Below, one piece after another: positions 1 to 7,957 of a stretch of DNA of 29,353 nucleotides. Both the position numbers and the translations under genes were made by a program. The stretch lies in the NCBI GenBank assembly GCA_964505325.1, contig CAZDHT010000039.1, positions 1 through 29,353 of the forward strand, given 5' to 3'. This stretch comes from CAZDHT01 sp964505325. GTDB taxonomy: Bacteria; Planctomycetota; PUPC01. Below the pieces are notes generated by a model, which ran no database searches, was not told the DNA's origin, and saw nothing but the letters and a program-made list of their open reading frames with translations. Position 1 is the stretch's first letter. Every line of letters starts with the position of its first letter.

Positions 1-13
1 TCCTTCTATGCTC

Positions 14-78
14 AGCCCCGTTCACGGGGCTTGTCCGTCTCGGCTAAAGCCCTCTGACAAGCCCCGTGAACGGGGCTT
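14..78. repeat. Inverted pair of GCCCCGTGAACGGGGC palindromes
   Basis: A 20-base unit at 14-33 reappears as its reverse complement at 58-77. Each copy is itself a hairpin: a 7-bp stem AGCCCCG/CGGGGCT around TTCA at 14-31, and an 8-bp stem around TGAA at 59-78. The two copies can also pair with each other. There is no T-tract, so this is not a typical Rho-independent terminator, although it could affect mRNA ends. It resembles REP-type extragenic palindromes. The family assignment is inference. Confidence 0.75.
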
Positions 79-108
79 AAGGCCAAACATGAGGCCCGGC
101 CCGCTCGA

Positions 109-157
109 CCCCGCCTGAAGGCGGGGCCTATTCTCGGAGCTGTCGCTCCTCGCCCCG
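109..157. repeat. Further palindromic hairpins of the upstream cluster
   Basis: A perfect 7-bp stem CCCCGCC/GGCGGGG with loop TGAA lies at 109-126, the same loop as the copy at 59-78. It is followed by GGAGC-TGTC-GCTCC at 136-149. The GGGGC at 123-127 can alternatively pair with GCCCC at 152-156, enclosing the second hairpin. The cluster sits directly upstream of the promoter for the phosphofructokinase operon and contains no convincing ORF. Confidence 0.6.
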
Positions 158-193
158 TCTCGAAAACCGGGGATGACTCAGGGCTAAAGGGCC

Positions 194-221
194 TTGCAAT
201 GGGATGGGTCCACCCTATAAT
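194..221 (+). promoter_or_regulatory. Sigma-70-type promoter for the pfp-topA operon
   Basis: The -35 is TTGCAA (194-199), the spacer is 16 bases, and the -10 is a perfect TATAAT (216-221). Transcription would start near 228, giving a leader of about 40 bases before the GTG at 267. The spacer holds a small inverted repeat, GGGT-CC-ACCC, that could be an operator, but there is no independent support for that. This promoter argues against a translation start at 204, which lies inside it. Confidence 0.7.
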
Positions 222-266
222 GTCTGCGACAGTGGCAGGAGCGATATCCGGGTTGGAGGACGAACC

Positions 267-1565
267 GTGTCAAACACGCCAAAGACGCCGGGAGCACCGG
301 ATGCCTCGGTAGGCAGGGTGGAGTTGAAGGGGAATGTCATCATCGGCCAGGCGGGCGGGCCGACGTGCGTGATCAACCAGAGCCTGGTCGGCGCCATCAG
401 GGAGCTGGTCCGGTCGAAGGAGATCAACGATATCTACGGCGCGCTCCACGGGATCGACGGGATGCTGGAGGAGGATTTCATCGATCTGCGGGCCGAGACG
501 CCGCGTTCGCTGGAGAGAATCGCCCGGACCCCGTCGTCCGCGCTCGGCTCCACCCGCACGAAGCCGACGACGGAGGACTGCCTCAAGCTGTTCGAAATCT
601 GCAAGAAGCGTGAGGTCCGCTATCTGTTCTACATCGGGGGCGATGACACGGCAAAAGCCTCCGGCATAGTCGCCGACGCCGCCGCGGGTGCCGACTATGA
701 CATGCGGGTCTTTCACATCCCCAAGACCATCGACAACGACCTGCTCGAAAACGACCACTGCCCCGGCTACGGCTCGGCCGCCCGTTTCGTGGCGCTGGCG
801 TCGATGGGCGACCAGCTCGACAACCGCTCGCTGAAGGGCGTGAAGGTCAACGTCATCATGGGCCGCCGGGCGGGGTTCCTGACCGCCGCCTCGGTGCTCG
901 CTCAGCAGCGGAGCGACGATGGCCCCCATCTCATCTACGTGCCCGAGCGGCCGTTCAGCCTGGACAAGTTCCTCCGGGACGTGACCCAGGTGCACGACGA
1001 GCTGGGCCGCTGCGTGGTCGCGGTCGCGGAGGGCATCCAGGAGCGGATCCAGGAGAACATCGTAGCGGAAGGCCACGAGCCGATTCAGACCAGCGAAGAG
1101 ACCGATTCGTTCGGCCACCGGCAGCTCTCCGGGACCGGCGAACTGGGCGATTACCTGGCCGCGTTCATCAAGAACCATCTCGGCCCGGTCGTCGAGGAGC
1201 GGACGGGCAAGAAGCTCCGCATTCGGGCCGACACCTTCGGCTACCTCCAGCGGTGCTTCCCCGAGGTGGTCTCGAAGGTGGACGCCGATGAGGCCCTTCG
1301 GGTCGGCCGAGAGGCCGCCCGGGTCGCCGTCACGGACGAACATCTCAACGGCACGATCACCATCCGGCGGACCGGCACGGCAAAGACCTACGCGGTCAGC
1401 TATGTGTGGAAGCCGCTCGAGGCGGTCGCGGCGGGCCACCGCCGGATGCCGGACGAATACATCAACGCCGAGGGCAACGGCATCACCGAAGCCTTCCGTG
1501 ACTACGCTCTGCCGCTCGTGGGCCGATTCCCCCGGCTCGGCTGGCTCAAGGGGAAGCCGATCTAG
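267..1565 (+). CDS. pfp: Pyrophosphate-dependent 6-phosphofructokinase
   Basis: The predicted protein has 432 residues and interconverts fructose-6-phosphate plus PPi with fructose-1,6-bisphosphate plus Pi, a reversible cytosolic step of glycolysis. The phosphofructokinase fold is shown by GGPT (30-33), GGDDT (124-128), PKTIDND (152-158) and a later MGR motif. GGDD, with Asp where ATP enzymes have Gly, and PKTIDND rather than PGTIDND are the known markers of PPi specificity. The GTG start at 267 is chosen because GGAGG (255-259) lies 7 bases upstream and a longer start at 204 would fall in the promoter. The stop TAG shares its G with the GTG of topA, so the two are probably translationally coupled. 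It is the first gene of a four-gene forward operon. Direction of flux in the cell cannot be read from sequence. Confidence 0.93.
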   Translation: MSNTPKTPGAPDASVGRVELKGNVIIGQAGGPTCVINQSLVGAIRELVRSKEINDIYGALHGIDGMLEEDFIDLRAETPRSLERIARTPSSALGSTRTKPTTEDCLKLFEICKKREVRYLFYIGGDDTAKASGIVADAAAGADYDMRVFHIPKTIDNDLLENDHCPGYGSAARFVALASMGDQLDNRSLKGVKVNVIMGRRAGFLTAASVLAQQRSDDGPHLIYVPERPFSLDKFLRDVTQVHDELGRCVVAVAEGIQERIQENIVAEGHEPIQTSEETDSFGHRQLSGTGELGDYLAAFIKNHLGPVVEERTGKKLRIRADTFGYLQRCFPEVVSKVDADEALRVGREAARVAVTDEHLNGTITIRRTGTAKTYAVSYVWKPLEAVAAGHRRMPDEYINAEGNGITEAFRDYALPLVGRFPRLGWLKGKPI

Positions 1566-3835
1566 TGGCCAAATCCCTCGTCATCGTCGAATCGCCCGCC
1601 AAGGCGAGGACGATACAGAAGTACCTCGGCCCCGGCTATACCGTCCACGCCTCGATGGGCCACGTGCGTGACCTGCCCAAGCGCACGCTGGGGGTGGACA
1701 TCGAGGACGGCTTCAAGCCGACCTACGAGAACCTGCGCGGCCGCGCCGCCACGCTGAAGAAGATCCGAAGCGCTGCCAAGGGGGCCGATGCCATCTACCT
1801 GGCCCCCGACCCGGACCGCGAAGGTGAGGCGATCGCCTGGCACCTGGCCCAGGCGCTCCGACTGCCGCAGTCGAAGGTCTTCCGAGTCACGTTCAACGAG
1901 ATCACGAAACGCGCCGTCAAGAACGCATTCAAGGACCCCGGCAAGATCGACATGGCGAAGGTCAACGCGCAGCAGGCGCGGCGGATCCTCGACCGGATCG
2001 TCGGCTACCAGCTCAGCCCGCTCCTCTGGAAAAAAGTGGCCAAGGGCCTGAGCGCGGGACGGGTGCAGTCGGTCGCCGTGCGGCTGATCGCCGAACGTGA
2101 GAAGGAAATCCGAGCCTTCGTGCCGGAGGAGTTCTGGCGGATACTGGCAAAGCTGGCACCCGCGGGCAGCCGGGACGAGGCGGAACAGTTCGAGGCGGAG
2201 CTGGCCGAGTGGAAGGGCGAGAAGTTCCGCCCCGCCAAGGGCGAGGAGGCCCAAGCGGTCGCCGAGGCCCTGCGGGCGGCCGACTATGTCGTCGGCGCGG
2301 TCGAGCGGAAGCAGCAGAAAGTCTCGCCCGGTCCGCCGTTCCACACCAGCTCGCTGCAACAGGCGGCCTCGACGCGGCTCCGCTTCGCGGCGCGGCGGAC
2401 GATGCGCATCGCCCAGCAGCTCTACGAGGGCATCGAGATCGGCGACGAAGGCTCCGTCGGCCTCATCACCTATATGCGGACGGACTCGTTCCGCATCGCC
2501 GCCGACGCCCAGAACGAGTGCCGCGAGTTGATCCCCGAACGGTTTGGCAAGCAGTACCTGCCCGACAAGCCGAAGATCTACAAGTCGCGCAAGGGCGCCC
2601 AGGAGGCCCACGAGGCCATCCGGCCCACCTCGGTCAGCCGCACGCCCGAGCAACTGAAGCCGTACCTCAGCGACGAGCAGCTCAAGCTCTACCGGCTCAT
2701 CTGGGAGCGGTTCGTGGCCAGCCAGATGCGCGACGCCACCTACGAGGCAACCAGCGTCGAGGTCCGCGCCGCCGACGGCCTGCTCAAGGCCCGCGGGCGG
2801 GTGTGCCAGTTCGACGGCTACACCAAGGTCTGGCCGGCACGCGACGACAAAGACCTCCAGGACCTGCCGCTGCTGGAGACCGGGCAGCAGCTCGACCTGC
2901 TCGGGCTCGACCCGTCGCAGCACTTCACCAAGCCGCCGCCGCGTTACACCGAGGCGTCGCTCGTCCGCACGCTCGAACGCGAGGGCATCGGCCGCCCCAG
3001 CACCTACGCCGCCATCATCTCCACCATTCAGGACCGGGGCTACGTCGAGCAGCAGAAGCGCGCGTTCTTCGCCACCGATCTCGGCATCGTCGTGACCGAT
3101 CTTTTGCTCGGCAGCTTTCCCGACGTGATGGACGTCCAGTTCACCTCGGGGATGGAGGAGAAGCTGGACAAGATCGAGGAGGAAGACACCGACTGGGTCG
3201 CGGTGCTGGATGAGTTCTACAAGCTCTTCAAGGCCGACCTGGACAGGGCGGGAACCGAGATGAAGAGCGTGAAGGGTGTGCTGGTCGAGGGGGAGGTGTG
3301 TCCGGAGTGCGGCAAGCCGCTGGTCGAGCGATGGAGCAAGTACGGCAAGTTCCTCGGCTGCTCCGGCTATCCCGCGTGCAAGTACATCAAGCCCGGCGAC
3401 GGCGGGCAAGAGGCGGCCGAGACCGACGAGGTCTGCGAGAAGTGCGGGAAGCCGATGGTCATCAAGATGGGCCGCCGCGGCAGGTTCCTCGGCTGCTCCG
3501 GCTATCCCCAATGCAGGAACACCAAGAAGATCGGGCCGGACGGCAAGCCGGTCCCCCCGCCCGAGCCGACCGACAAGGTGTGCGAGAAGTGCGGCTCGCC
3601 GATGGTGATCCGGACGGGCGCCAAGGGGCGGTTCCTGGCCTGCTCGGGGTTTCCCAAGTGCCGCAACACCAAGGCCCTGCCCACCGGCATCGCCTGTCCC
3701 AAGGAAGGCTGCGACGGAGAACTCATCTACAAGCGCGGCAAAGGCCGCGGCCGCAAGGGTTTCTTCGGCTGCACCAAGTACCCCGACTGCGATTACACCA
3801 CCAGCGAGCTGCCCGCCACCGGCGACAAGGAGTGA
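1565..3835 (+). CDS. topA: DNA topoisomerase I (type IA)
   Basis: This 756-residue enzyme relaxes negatively supercoiled DNA through a transient 5'-phosphotyrosine link. The N-terminal Toprim domain begins KSLVIVESPAKA and carries the acidic motif DPDREGEA. The active-site Tyr is residue 303 in GLITYMRTDS. HEAIRPT and EGIGRPSTYA are further family motifs. The C-terminus holds four Cys4 topoisomerase zinc ribbons between about 578 and 745, with cysteine pairs CPEC/CSGYPAC, CEKC/CSGYPQC, CEKC/CSGFPKC and CPKEGC/CTKYPDC. The length is shorter than the E. coli enzyme (865 residues) but common in other phyla. The GTG start overlaps the stop of pfp by one base and has no strong ribosome site of its own, which fits coupling. 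The sequence AAGGAG at its end serves the next gene. Confidence 0.97.
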   Translation: MAKSLVIVESPAKARTIQKYLGPGYTVHASMGHVRDLPKRTLGVDIEDGFKPTYENLRGRAATLKKIRSAAKGADAIYLAPDPDREGEAIAWHLAQALRLPQSKVFRVTFNEITKRAVKNAFKDPGKIDMAKVNAQQARRILDRIVGYQLSPLLWKKVAKGLSAGRVQSVAVRLIAEREKEIRAFVPEEFWRILAKLAPAGSRDEAEQFEAELAEWKGEKFRPAKGEEAQAVAEALRAADYVVGAVERKQQKVSPGPPFHTSSLQQAASTRLRFAARRTMRIAQQLYEGIEIGDEGSVGLITYMRTDSFRIAADAQNECRELIPERFGKQYLPDKPKIYKSRKGAQEAHEAIRPTSVSRTPEQLKPYLSDEQLKLYRLIWERFVASQMRDATYEATSVEVRAADGLLKARGRVCQFDGYTKVWPARDDKDLQDLPLLETGQQLDLLGLDPSQHFTKPPPRYTEASLVRTLEREGIGRPSTYAAIISTIQDRGYVEQQKRAFFATDLGIVVTDLLLGSFPDVMDVQFTSGMEEKLDKIEEEDTDWVAVLDEFYKLFKADLDRAGTEMKSVKGVLVEGEVCPECGKPLVERWSKYGKFLGCSGYPACKYIKPGDGGQEAAETDEVCEKCGKPMVIKMGRRGRFLGCSGYPQCRNTKKIGPDGKPVPPPEPTDKVCEKCGSPMVIRTGAKGRFLACSGFPKCRNTKALPTGIACPKEGCDGELIYKRGKGRGRKGFFGCTKYPDCDYTTSELPATGDKE

Positions 3836-3839
3836 CCGC

Positions 3840-6383
3840 ATGCGCCGCGGAAGCCTGCCGCTGGTCGTTCTTGTGGTGGTGTGCATCTGGCCTGCTCACA
3901 CCCGGGCGGAGGATCTGCCGGCGGTCGACCCCTACGCGGGCCTGAAGACCGCCGCCATTGACGACGGCCGCCTGCGGCTGGTCGTGCTGCCCGAGATCGG
4001 CGGCCGGATCGTCGAACTGCGCTCGAAGCAGACCGGCGCCAACCACCTTCTGCTCGACCCCGCCGCCCTCAAGCTCTACCGGCAGATGGGCATCGGCGAG
4101 GGATTCCTCATTATGGCCGGCGGGCTGTTCGACGTGGTCGTCGACAACGGCCGTCGCGGCTATCCGGGCTCCTTTCAGTGCGCGCCCTATGACGTCCGCG
4201 TGGGCAAAGACGCGATCACGGTGACGTGCCGGCGCGGCGCCGTCGAGGTGACCCGCCGGATGACCCTCGGCGAGGGCGCGACCATCGAGGTCACGTACCG
4301 CAACGTGTCGAAGGCGGCGATCGAGACCGGCGTCGGCCTGCGGGCGGAGTTTCGCATCGGCAAGGACAGATGGCCGCTGGTCGCGGTGCCCATCAAGGGC
4401 GGCCGGCTGGGTCTCTACGATGCGTGCGGCGGGATGGGACGCGTCGAGCCCGGCGCGGGATGGGTGGTGGCCGACCCCGGCGCAGGGGAGAAGCTGCTTA
4501 TCCTGTTCGACCCGGCCGAGGTCGAGCTCATCCGCGGGTACCGCGGCAGCCGGTGGCGGGCGACGATCTGTGCACTGACGCTGCTGCAGAAGCAGCGGCC
4601 GCTGCCGCCCGGGAAGAGCGTCACTCTGAAGGTCCGGCTCTGTCCGTTCAGCCAGGCTGCCGACGCGGTCAAGCTGGCGGGCGCGGCCGCGTCGTCGCAT
4701 AGCCTCAAGCTGGTCCTGGACAACCTGAGTGCCGTGGGCAAACGCTATCCGCGCGGTCAGAACGCGCTCCGGCCGTGGGGGCTGGTGGGCGAGCCGCGCC
4801 TGGTTTACAGCCGCACGCGGCCCTGGGCGCGGGCGGCGACCGAGTACCGCGCCGGCGACGACGTCCGCCTCGCGCTCAACTCCGTCGCGTTCACGAAGAG
4901 CCCGCCCGCGGTGGAGGCCGCCGGCGCCTTGCACCTGTCGGATGGTCGCACCGTGGCCGCGAAGGCCCGATTGGCCCCCGGCGGGGGCGCGTGGCTGGTG
5001 TTCCCCGCCCTGGAGATCGGCGCCGTATCCGGGCCGTTCACGGCGCGCTACACCCTCACCGCAGGCGGCGAGCAACTGCTCGCTGGCGCACACACCGTCC
5101 GCTACCACCACCGCGGCGACCCGCGCGTCCCGCGCCTGCGGGCGAAGGCCGGGAGGCTGGCGTCACAGATCCGCGGGCAAGGCGGGCGGCTGAAGCACGC
5201 GAAGCTCGCACTGCCATGGATCGACAAGCGCATCGAGTACGCCGTGAACCTGCAGGAGACCGGCGACTACCGCTACCGGCCGTTCTGCCACGGCAAGGAA
5301 CTGGACGACGCGTACGGGAGCACTACCGAGGCCATCCACCTGCTCCGGGACGCGATCGGCTGCGCCGAGACCGTGCTGGCCGGCCGCGACCCTGCGGCCG
5401 AGGTCAAGCCGGGCGGCCACATCTTCTGCTACGACCTGGCCCGCTACGGCGCGAAAGTGGTTCCCTTCAAGGACGCAGGATTTGAGCGGAAGCTCGGGGC
5501 GTTCAAGGCCAAGGTCGACGCGCTGGCGAAGCGCCCCAAGGCGTCCAAGGACATCGGCTGGTACATGGCGCTCTATCTGCTGGGCCGGCGCGCCCTCGAT
5601 CATGGCATCCGGGCAGACGACGGCGACGCCGCCGCTGCCGCAAGGCGGATGAACGCGTGGCTCGACGACGTCCTCGCCCGCATCGACAAGTGGCCCGACG
5701 ACGGCTGGAAGCGGGGCAAGTTCCGCTTCCCCTTCGGCGGCCTGATCAAGTTTTACACCGACAACATCGAACGGCACCGCGGCTATTCCGTCTACGTGCC
5801 GTCCGCCTATGACGGCAAGGCCGCGCGGCCCGTGCTGGTTGATCCCAATTCCTACGGCAGCCTGCTCTCGCCGGGTGCGGCCTGGACCGTCCCGAGCGGC
5901 CCCGACCCCGTGACGCGGCTGGGCGCCGCAGAAACGTTCGGCTACTTCCTGCTGGGGCCCGGCCACACCAACACCTACTCGCGGAGCGGGAACCCGGAGG
6001 ACGTTCGCCGGGTCATCGCCGACGCCACGACGTTCCTCAAGATGGACCGGTCGCGCTTCTACTGCACCGGTGGCTCGCTCAACGCCGACGCCACGGGCAA
6101 CCTCGGCAACTCGATGCTCGACACGTGGGCGGCCGTCGCGCCGTACAGCCAGGGGGCCCAGTTGTGGACGCGGAAGACCGCGAAGCTTCCCCGCGTCACC
6201 TTCCAGGCCGGCAGCGAGAACCGGCTGTTCGTCAAGGGCATCAAGCAGTACCGGGAGTGGGGGGTCTACGATCCCGGGATCCACCTGGGCGGGCTCTACC
6301 CCGGCGCCGGCCACTGTGGGATGAGCCGCGACATGTGGCAGTTTGTGTTCGAGTTCTTCGCACGGCATACGAAGCGGCGCTAA
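3840..6383 (+). CDS. Secreted esterase-like protein with N-terminal beta-sandwich-like region
   Basis: The protein has 847 residues with a Sec signal peptide (about residues 1-23, hydrophobic core LPLVVLVVVCIW, likely cut after HTRA). Residues about 25-300 resemble mutarotase or DUF4380-like beta-sandwich regions (LRLVVLPEIGGRIVEL). Residues about 630-847 look like an alpha/beta-hydrolase of the PHB-depolymerase/feruloyl-esterase type: GYSVYVPSAYDG, a candidate nucleophile Ser746 in CTGGSLNA, and a late His825 in GAGHCGMS. The usual GxSxG is altered to GGSLN, so activity is uncertain. The ATG has AAGGAG (3827-3832) overlapping the end of topA, 4 bases away, so it is in the operon. A role in cleaving ester groups from polysaccharides outside the cytoplasm is inference from fold only. 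Confidence 0.75.
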   Translation: MRRGSLPLVVLVVVCIWPAHTRAEDLPAVDPYAGLKTAAIDDGRLRLVVLPEIGGRIVELRSKQTGANHLLLDPAALKLYRQMGIGEGFLIMAGGLFDVVVDNGRRGYPGSFQCAPYDVRVGKDAITVTCRRGAVEVTRRMTLGEGATIEVTYRNVSKAAIETGVGLRAEFRIGKDRWPLVAVPIKGGRLGLYDACGGMGRVEPGAGWVVADPGAGEKLLILFDPAEVELIRGYRGSRWRATICALTLLQKQRPLPPGKSVTLKVRLCPFSQAADAVKLAGAAASSHSLKLVLDNLSAVGKRYPRGQNALRPWGLVGEPRLVYSRTRPWARAATEYRAGDDVRLALNSVAFTKSPPAVEAAGALHLSDGRTVAAKARLAPGGGAWLVFPALEIGAVSGPFTARYTLTAGGEQLLAGAHTVRYHHRGDPRVPRLRAKAGRLASQIRGQGGRLKHAKLALPWIDKRIEYAVNLQETGDYRYRPFCHGKELDDAYGSTTEAIHLLRDAIGCAETVLAGRDPAAEVKPGGHIFCYDLARYGAKVVPFKDAGFERKLGAFKAKVDALAKRPKASKDIGWYMALYLLGRRALDHGIRADDGDAAAAARRMNAWLDDVLARIDKWPDDGWKRGKFRFPFGGLIKFYTDNIERHRGYSVYVPSAYDGKAARPVLVDPNSYGSLLSPGAAWTVPSGPDPVTRLGAAETFGYFLLGPGHTNTYSRSGNPEDVRRVIADATTFLKMDRSRFYCTGGSLNADATGNLGNSMLDTWAAVAPYSQGAQLWTRKTAKLPRVTFQAGSENRLFVKGIKQYREWGVYDPGIHLGGLYPGAGHCGMSRDMWQFVFEFFARHTKRR

Positions 6384-6440
6384 AGGCTTGGCGCGGCGCC
6401 GTTGTTCCGGTATGCTGTAAGTGAGCGGCGGAGACAGACC

Positions 6441-7040
6441 ATGGCAGACAGCACTGGCAGGGCGGTCGTCGGCATCTACACGAGCCCGCGCAAGGGCGGG
6501 AACAGTGACACGCTGCTGGATGCGGCGCTCGAGGGCGCGACAGAGGCCGGCGCCGAAATCCAGCGCCTCCACGTCCGGGACCTCGACTTCGTTCCCTGCC
6601 AGAACTGTGGATCCTGCTCGAGCAAAGGTACGTGCCGGATCACGGACGACATGACCGTGATTTACGATGCGCTCGACAACTCGGACGTGATCGTGCTCGC
6701 GTCGCCCATCTACTTCTGCTCGCTGTGCGCACAGGCCAAGGCGATGATCGATCGCTGCCAGCCCTACTGGGCGAGGAAGTACGTGCTGAAGCAAGAGCCG
6801 CCCAAGGCCGGGCGGGTCGGGGGCTTCGTCTCCTGCGGCGGATTCAAGGACGACCGGTTCCTGGCCTGCACCGAGCAGATCGTCCGGTCCTGGTACTTCA
6901 TTCTGGACATCGACTACCGGGGCAGCCTGTTCGTGCCGGGCTTGGACGCGCGGGGCGACGCGGCCAAGCGCCCGGCCGCGGTCAAGGATGCGTTCGAGTA
7001 CGGGACGAAGCTGATCGCTGAAGGCTCGGGCGGGTCCTGA
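6441..7040 (+). CDS. Iron-sulfur flavoprotein / NADPH-dependent FMN reductase family
   Basis: A 199-residue flavodoxin-fold protein. The N-terminus VVGIYTSPRKGGNSDTLLDA is the FMN phosphate-binding loop of the family. Cysteines 53, 56, 59 and 65 (CX2CX2CX5C) match the compact 4Fe-4S motif of iron-sulfur flavoproteins (Isf), which pass electrons between ferredoxins or small acceptors and FMN. VLASPIYFCS is a second family signature. The start is ATG at 6441 with GGAGA (6430-6434) 6 bases upstream; an earlier in-frame non-ATG start at 6402 has no ribosome site. It lies 57 bases after the esterase gene and is probably the last gene of the operon. The physiological electron partner is not visible. 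Confidence 0.85.
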   Translation: MADSTGRAVVGIYTSPRKGGNSDTLLDAALEGATEAGAEIQRLHVRDLDFVPCQNCGSCSSKGTCRITDDMTVIYDALDNSDVIVLASPIYFCSLCAQAKAMIDRCQPYWARKYVLKQEPPKAGRVGGFVSCGGFKDDRFLACTEQIVRSWYFILDIDYRGSLFVPGLDARGDAAKRPAAVKDAFEYGTKLIAEGSGGS

Positions 7041-7297
7041 GCTGAAGTGCGTAGCGCGAATGGCGCAGCCCGGGCGGGCGGCGCGTCAAGCCCGGATGCT
7101 CAGTTGTCCGAGTGACGATTCGGGCGCCCGACCGCGTGGCGCTCGGCCGGGTCGTCCAGATGCACCGTGCCCGACCACGGCCGGGTTAGCGAGTATCTGG
7201 CGCGTGCCGCTCGAACCGATCTTCGGAATCTGCGTCGAAATCGATTGTTCATCGTGAAGCGCCTTTCAGCGGGTGCCTACTTCTGTTATCGTCAGCG
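7041..7297. other. Gene-free spacer with a possible structured leader
   Basis: No convincing gene is present in this stretch. A 65-codon open frame at 7060-7257 lacks a ribosome site and has no recognisable family. A stem GCCGGGTCG with CGACC(A)CGGC, one bulge, spans 7146-7181. This may be the 3' untranslated region of the flavoprotein gene, or the 5' leader of the cupin gene, since only 38 bases separate the next hairpin from the cupin start. I found no convincing -35/-10 pair. Confidence 0.4.
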
Positions 7298-7343
7298 CCG
7301 CCGGTCGCTTTACCAATAACCCGGCGGACTTTCTCTTTTTTTT
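7298..7343 (+). terminator. Rho-independent terminator or attenuator
   Basis: A 7-bp GC stem CCGCCGG (7298-7304) / CCGGCGG (7321-7327), with a 16-base loop, is followed by a T-rich tract (7330-7343, ending in a run of nine T). It reads on the plus strand. It may end the upstream operon, but it lies only 38 bases before the cupin ATG, leaving little room for a promoter between them, so an attenuator in the cupin leader is an alternative. Confidence 0.65.
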
Positions 7344-7381
7344 CGGGTCGTGACACCTCTTGCCACAACGGGAGAACACGA

Positions 7382-7957
7382 ATGGGCGACAGGATCAGCG
7401 TGCACGAGTCGGAGGTCGAGCGGGAGGAGTATCCCGACCGTTGGAGCAAGGACCTGATCGGCGGGCCCGAGGTGCCGACCACGTCGGGCTTCAGCCTCGG
7501 TATCGCCGAGTACTTCGCGCCCGAGTTCGGCGAGCTGCAACTCCACGACGACCAGGAGGAGGTGTACGTGGTGTCGGGCGTCGGTCAGATCCGCATCGGC
7601 GACGAACTGCACGACGCCCAGCCGGGCGCGTCGTTCCTGCTGCCGCCTGGCACCCCGCACGCCACGCGGCGCACGGGCGACGAGCCGGTCTACGTGGTCT
7701 ACACCCACGCCGCGCCCAGCGGCGAGAAGACGATGGGCGTGTCGGCGACCGGCTCCGCCGACTTCGGCGAACTGCGCGCCCACGACGATCAGGAGGCGCT
7801 CTACGTCATCTCAGGCGTCGGGCAGGTGCGCGTCGGCCACGTAATTATTGAGGCCCGGCCGGGCGTCGGTATTTACGTGCCGCCGGATACCCCGCACGCC
7901 CGCCGCTGCACGGGCGCGGAGCCGCTCCGCACCCTCTTCGCACACGGCGCCGTCTGA
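7382..7957 (+). CDS. Tandem cupin (bicupin) protein
   Basis: A 191-residue cytosolic protein, without signal peptide, built of two cupin domains. Cupin 1 has HDDQEEVYVVSGVG (His55, with Gln58 and Glu59/60) and PPGTPH (His93). Cupin 2 has HDDQEALYVISGVG (His134) and PPDTPH (His172). Both retain the His/Gln/Glu...His metal-binding pattern, and equivalent residues are exactly 79 apart, pointing to an internal duplication. Cupins of this kind include isomerases, dioxygenases and sugar-binding sensors, so the substrate is not assigned. The ATG is preceded by GGGAGA. Its last 147 bases overlap, on the opposite strand, the 3' end of the GH38-like gene. Confidence 0.85.
   Translation: MGDRISVHESEVEREEYPDRWSKDLIGGPEVPTTSGFSLGIAEYFAPEFGELQLHDDQEEVYVVSGVGQIRIGDELHDAQPGASFLLPPGTPHATRRTGDEPVYVVYTHAAPSGEKTMGVSATGSADFGELRAHDDQEALYVISGVGQVRVGHVIIEARPGVGIYVPPDTPHARRCTGAEPLRTLFAHGAV

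Noticed and set aside
14..78. CRISPR repeat pair
   Set aside because: There are only two copies, in inverted orientation, each a short hairpin.
204..266. Upstream start for the phosphofructokinase
   Set aside because: The stretch covers the -10 box at 216-221, is not conserved-looking, and the GTG at 267 has a strong ribosome site.
1562..3886. 774-codon open frame on the minus strand opposite topA
   Set aside because: It mirrors a textbook topoisomerase. Its composition (Leu, Ala, Arg, Asp, Gly-rich) is typical of antisense frames in GC-rich DNA, and it has no recognisable domain.
7060..7257. 65-codon small gene
   Set aside because: It has no ribosome site or family resemblance, its composition is that of noncoding GC-rich DNA, and it ends in a region that may be a leader.
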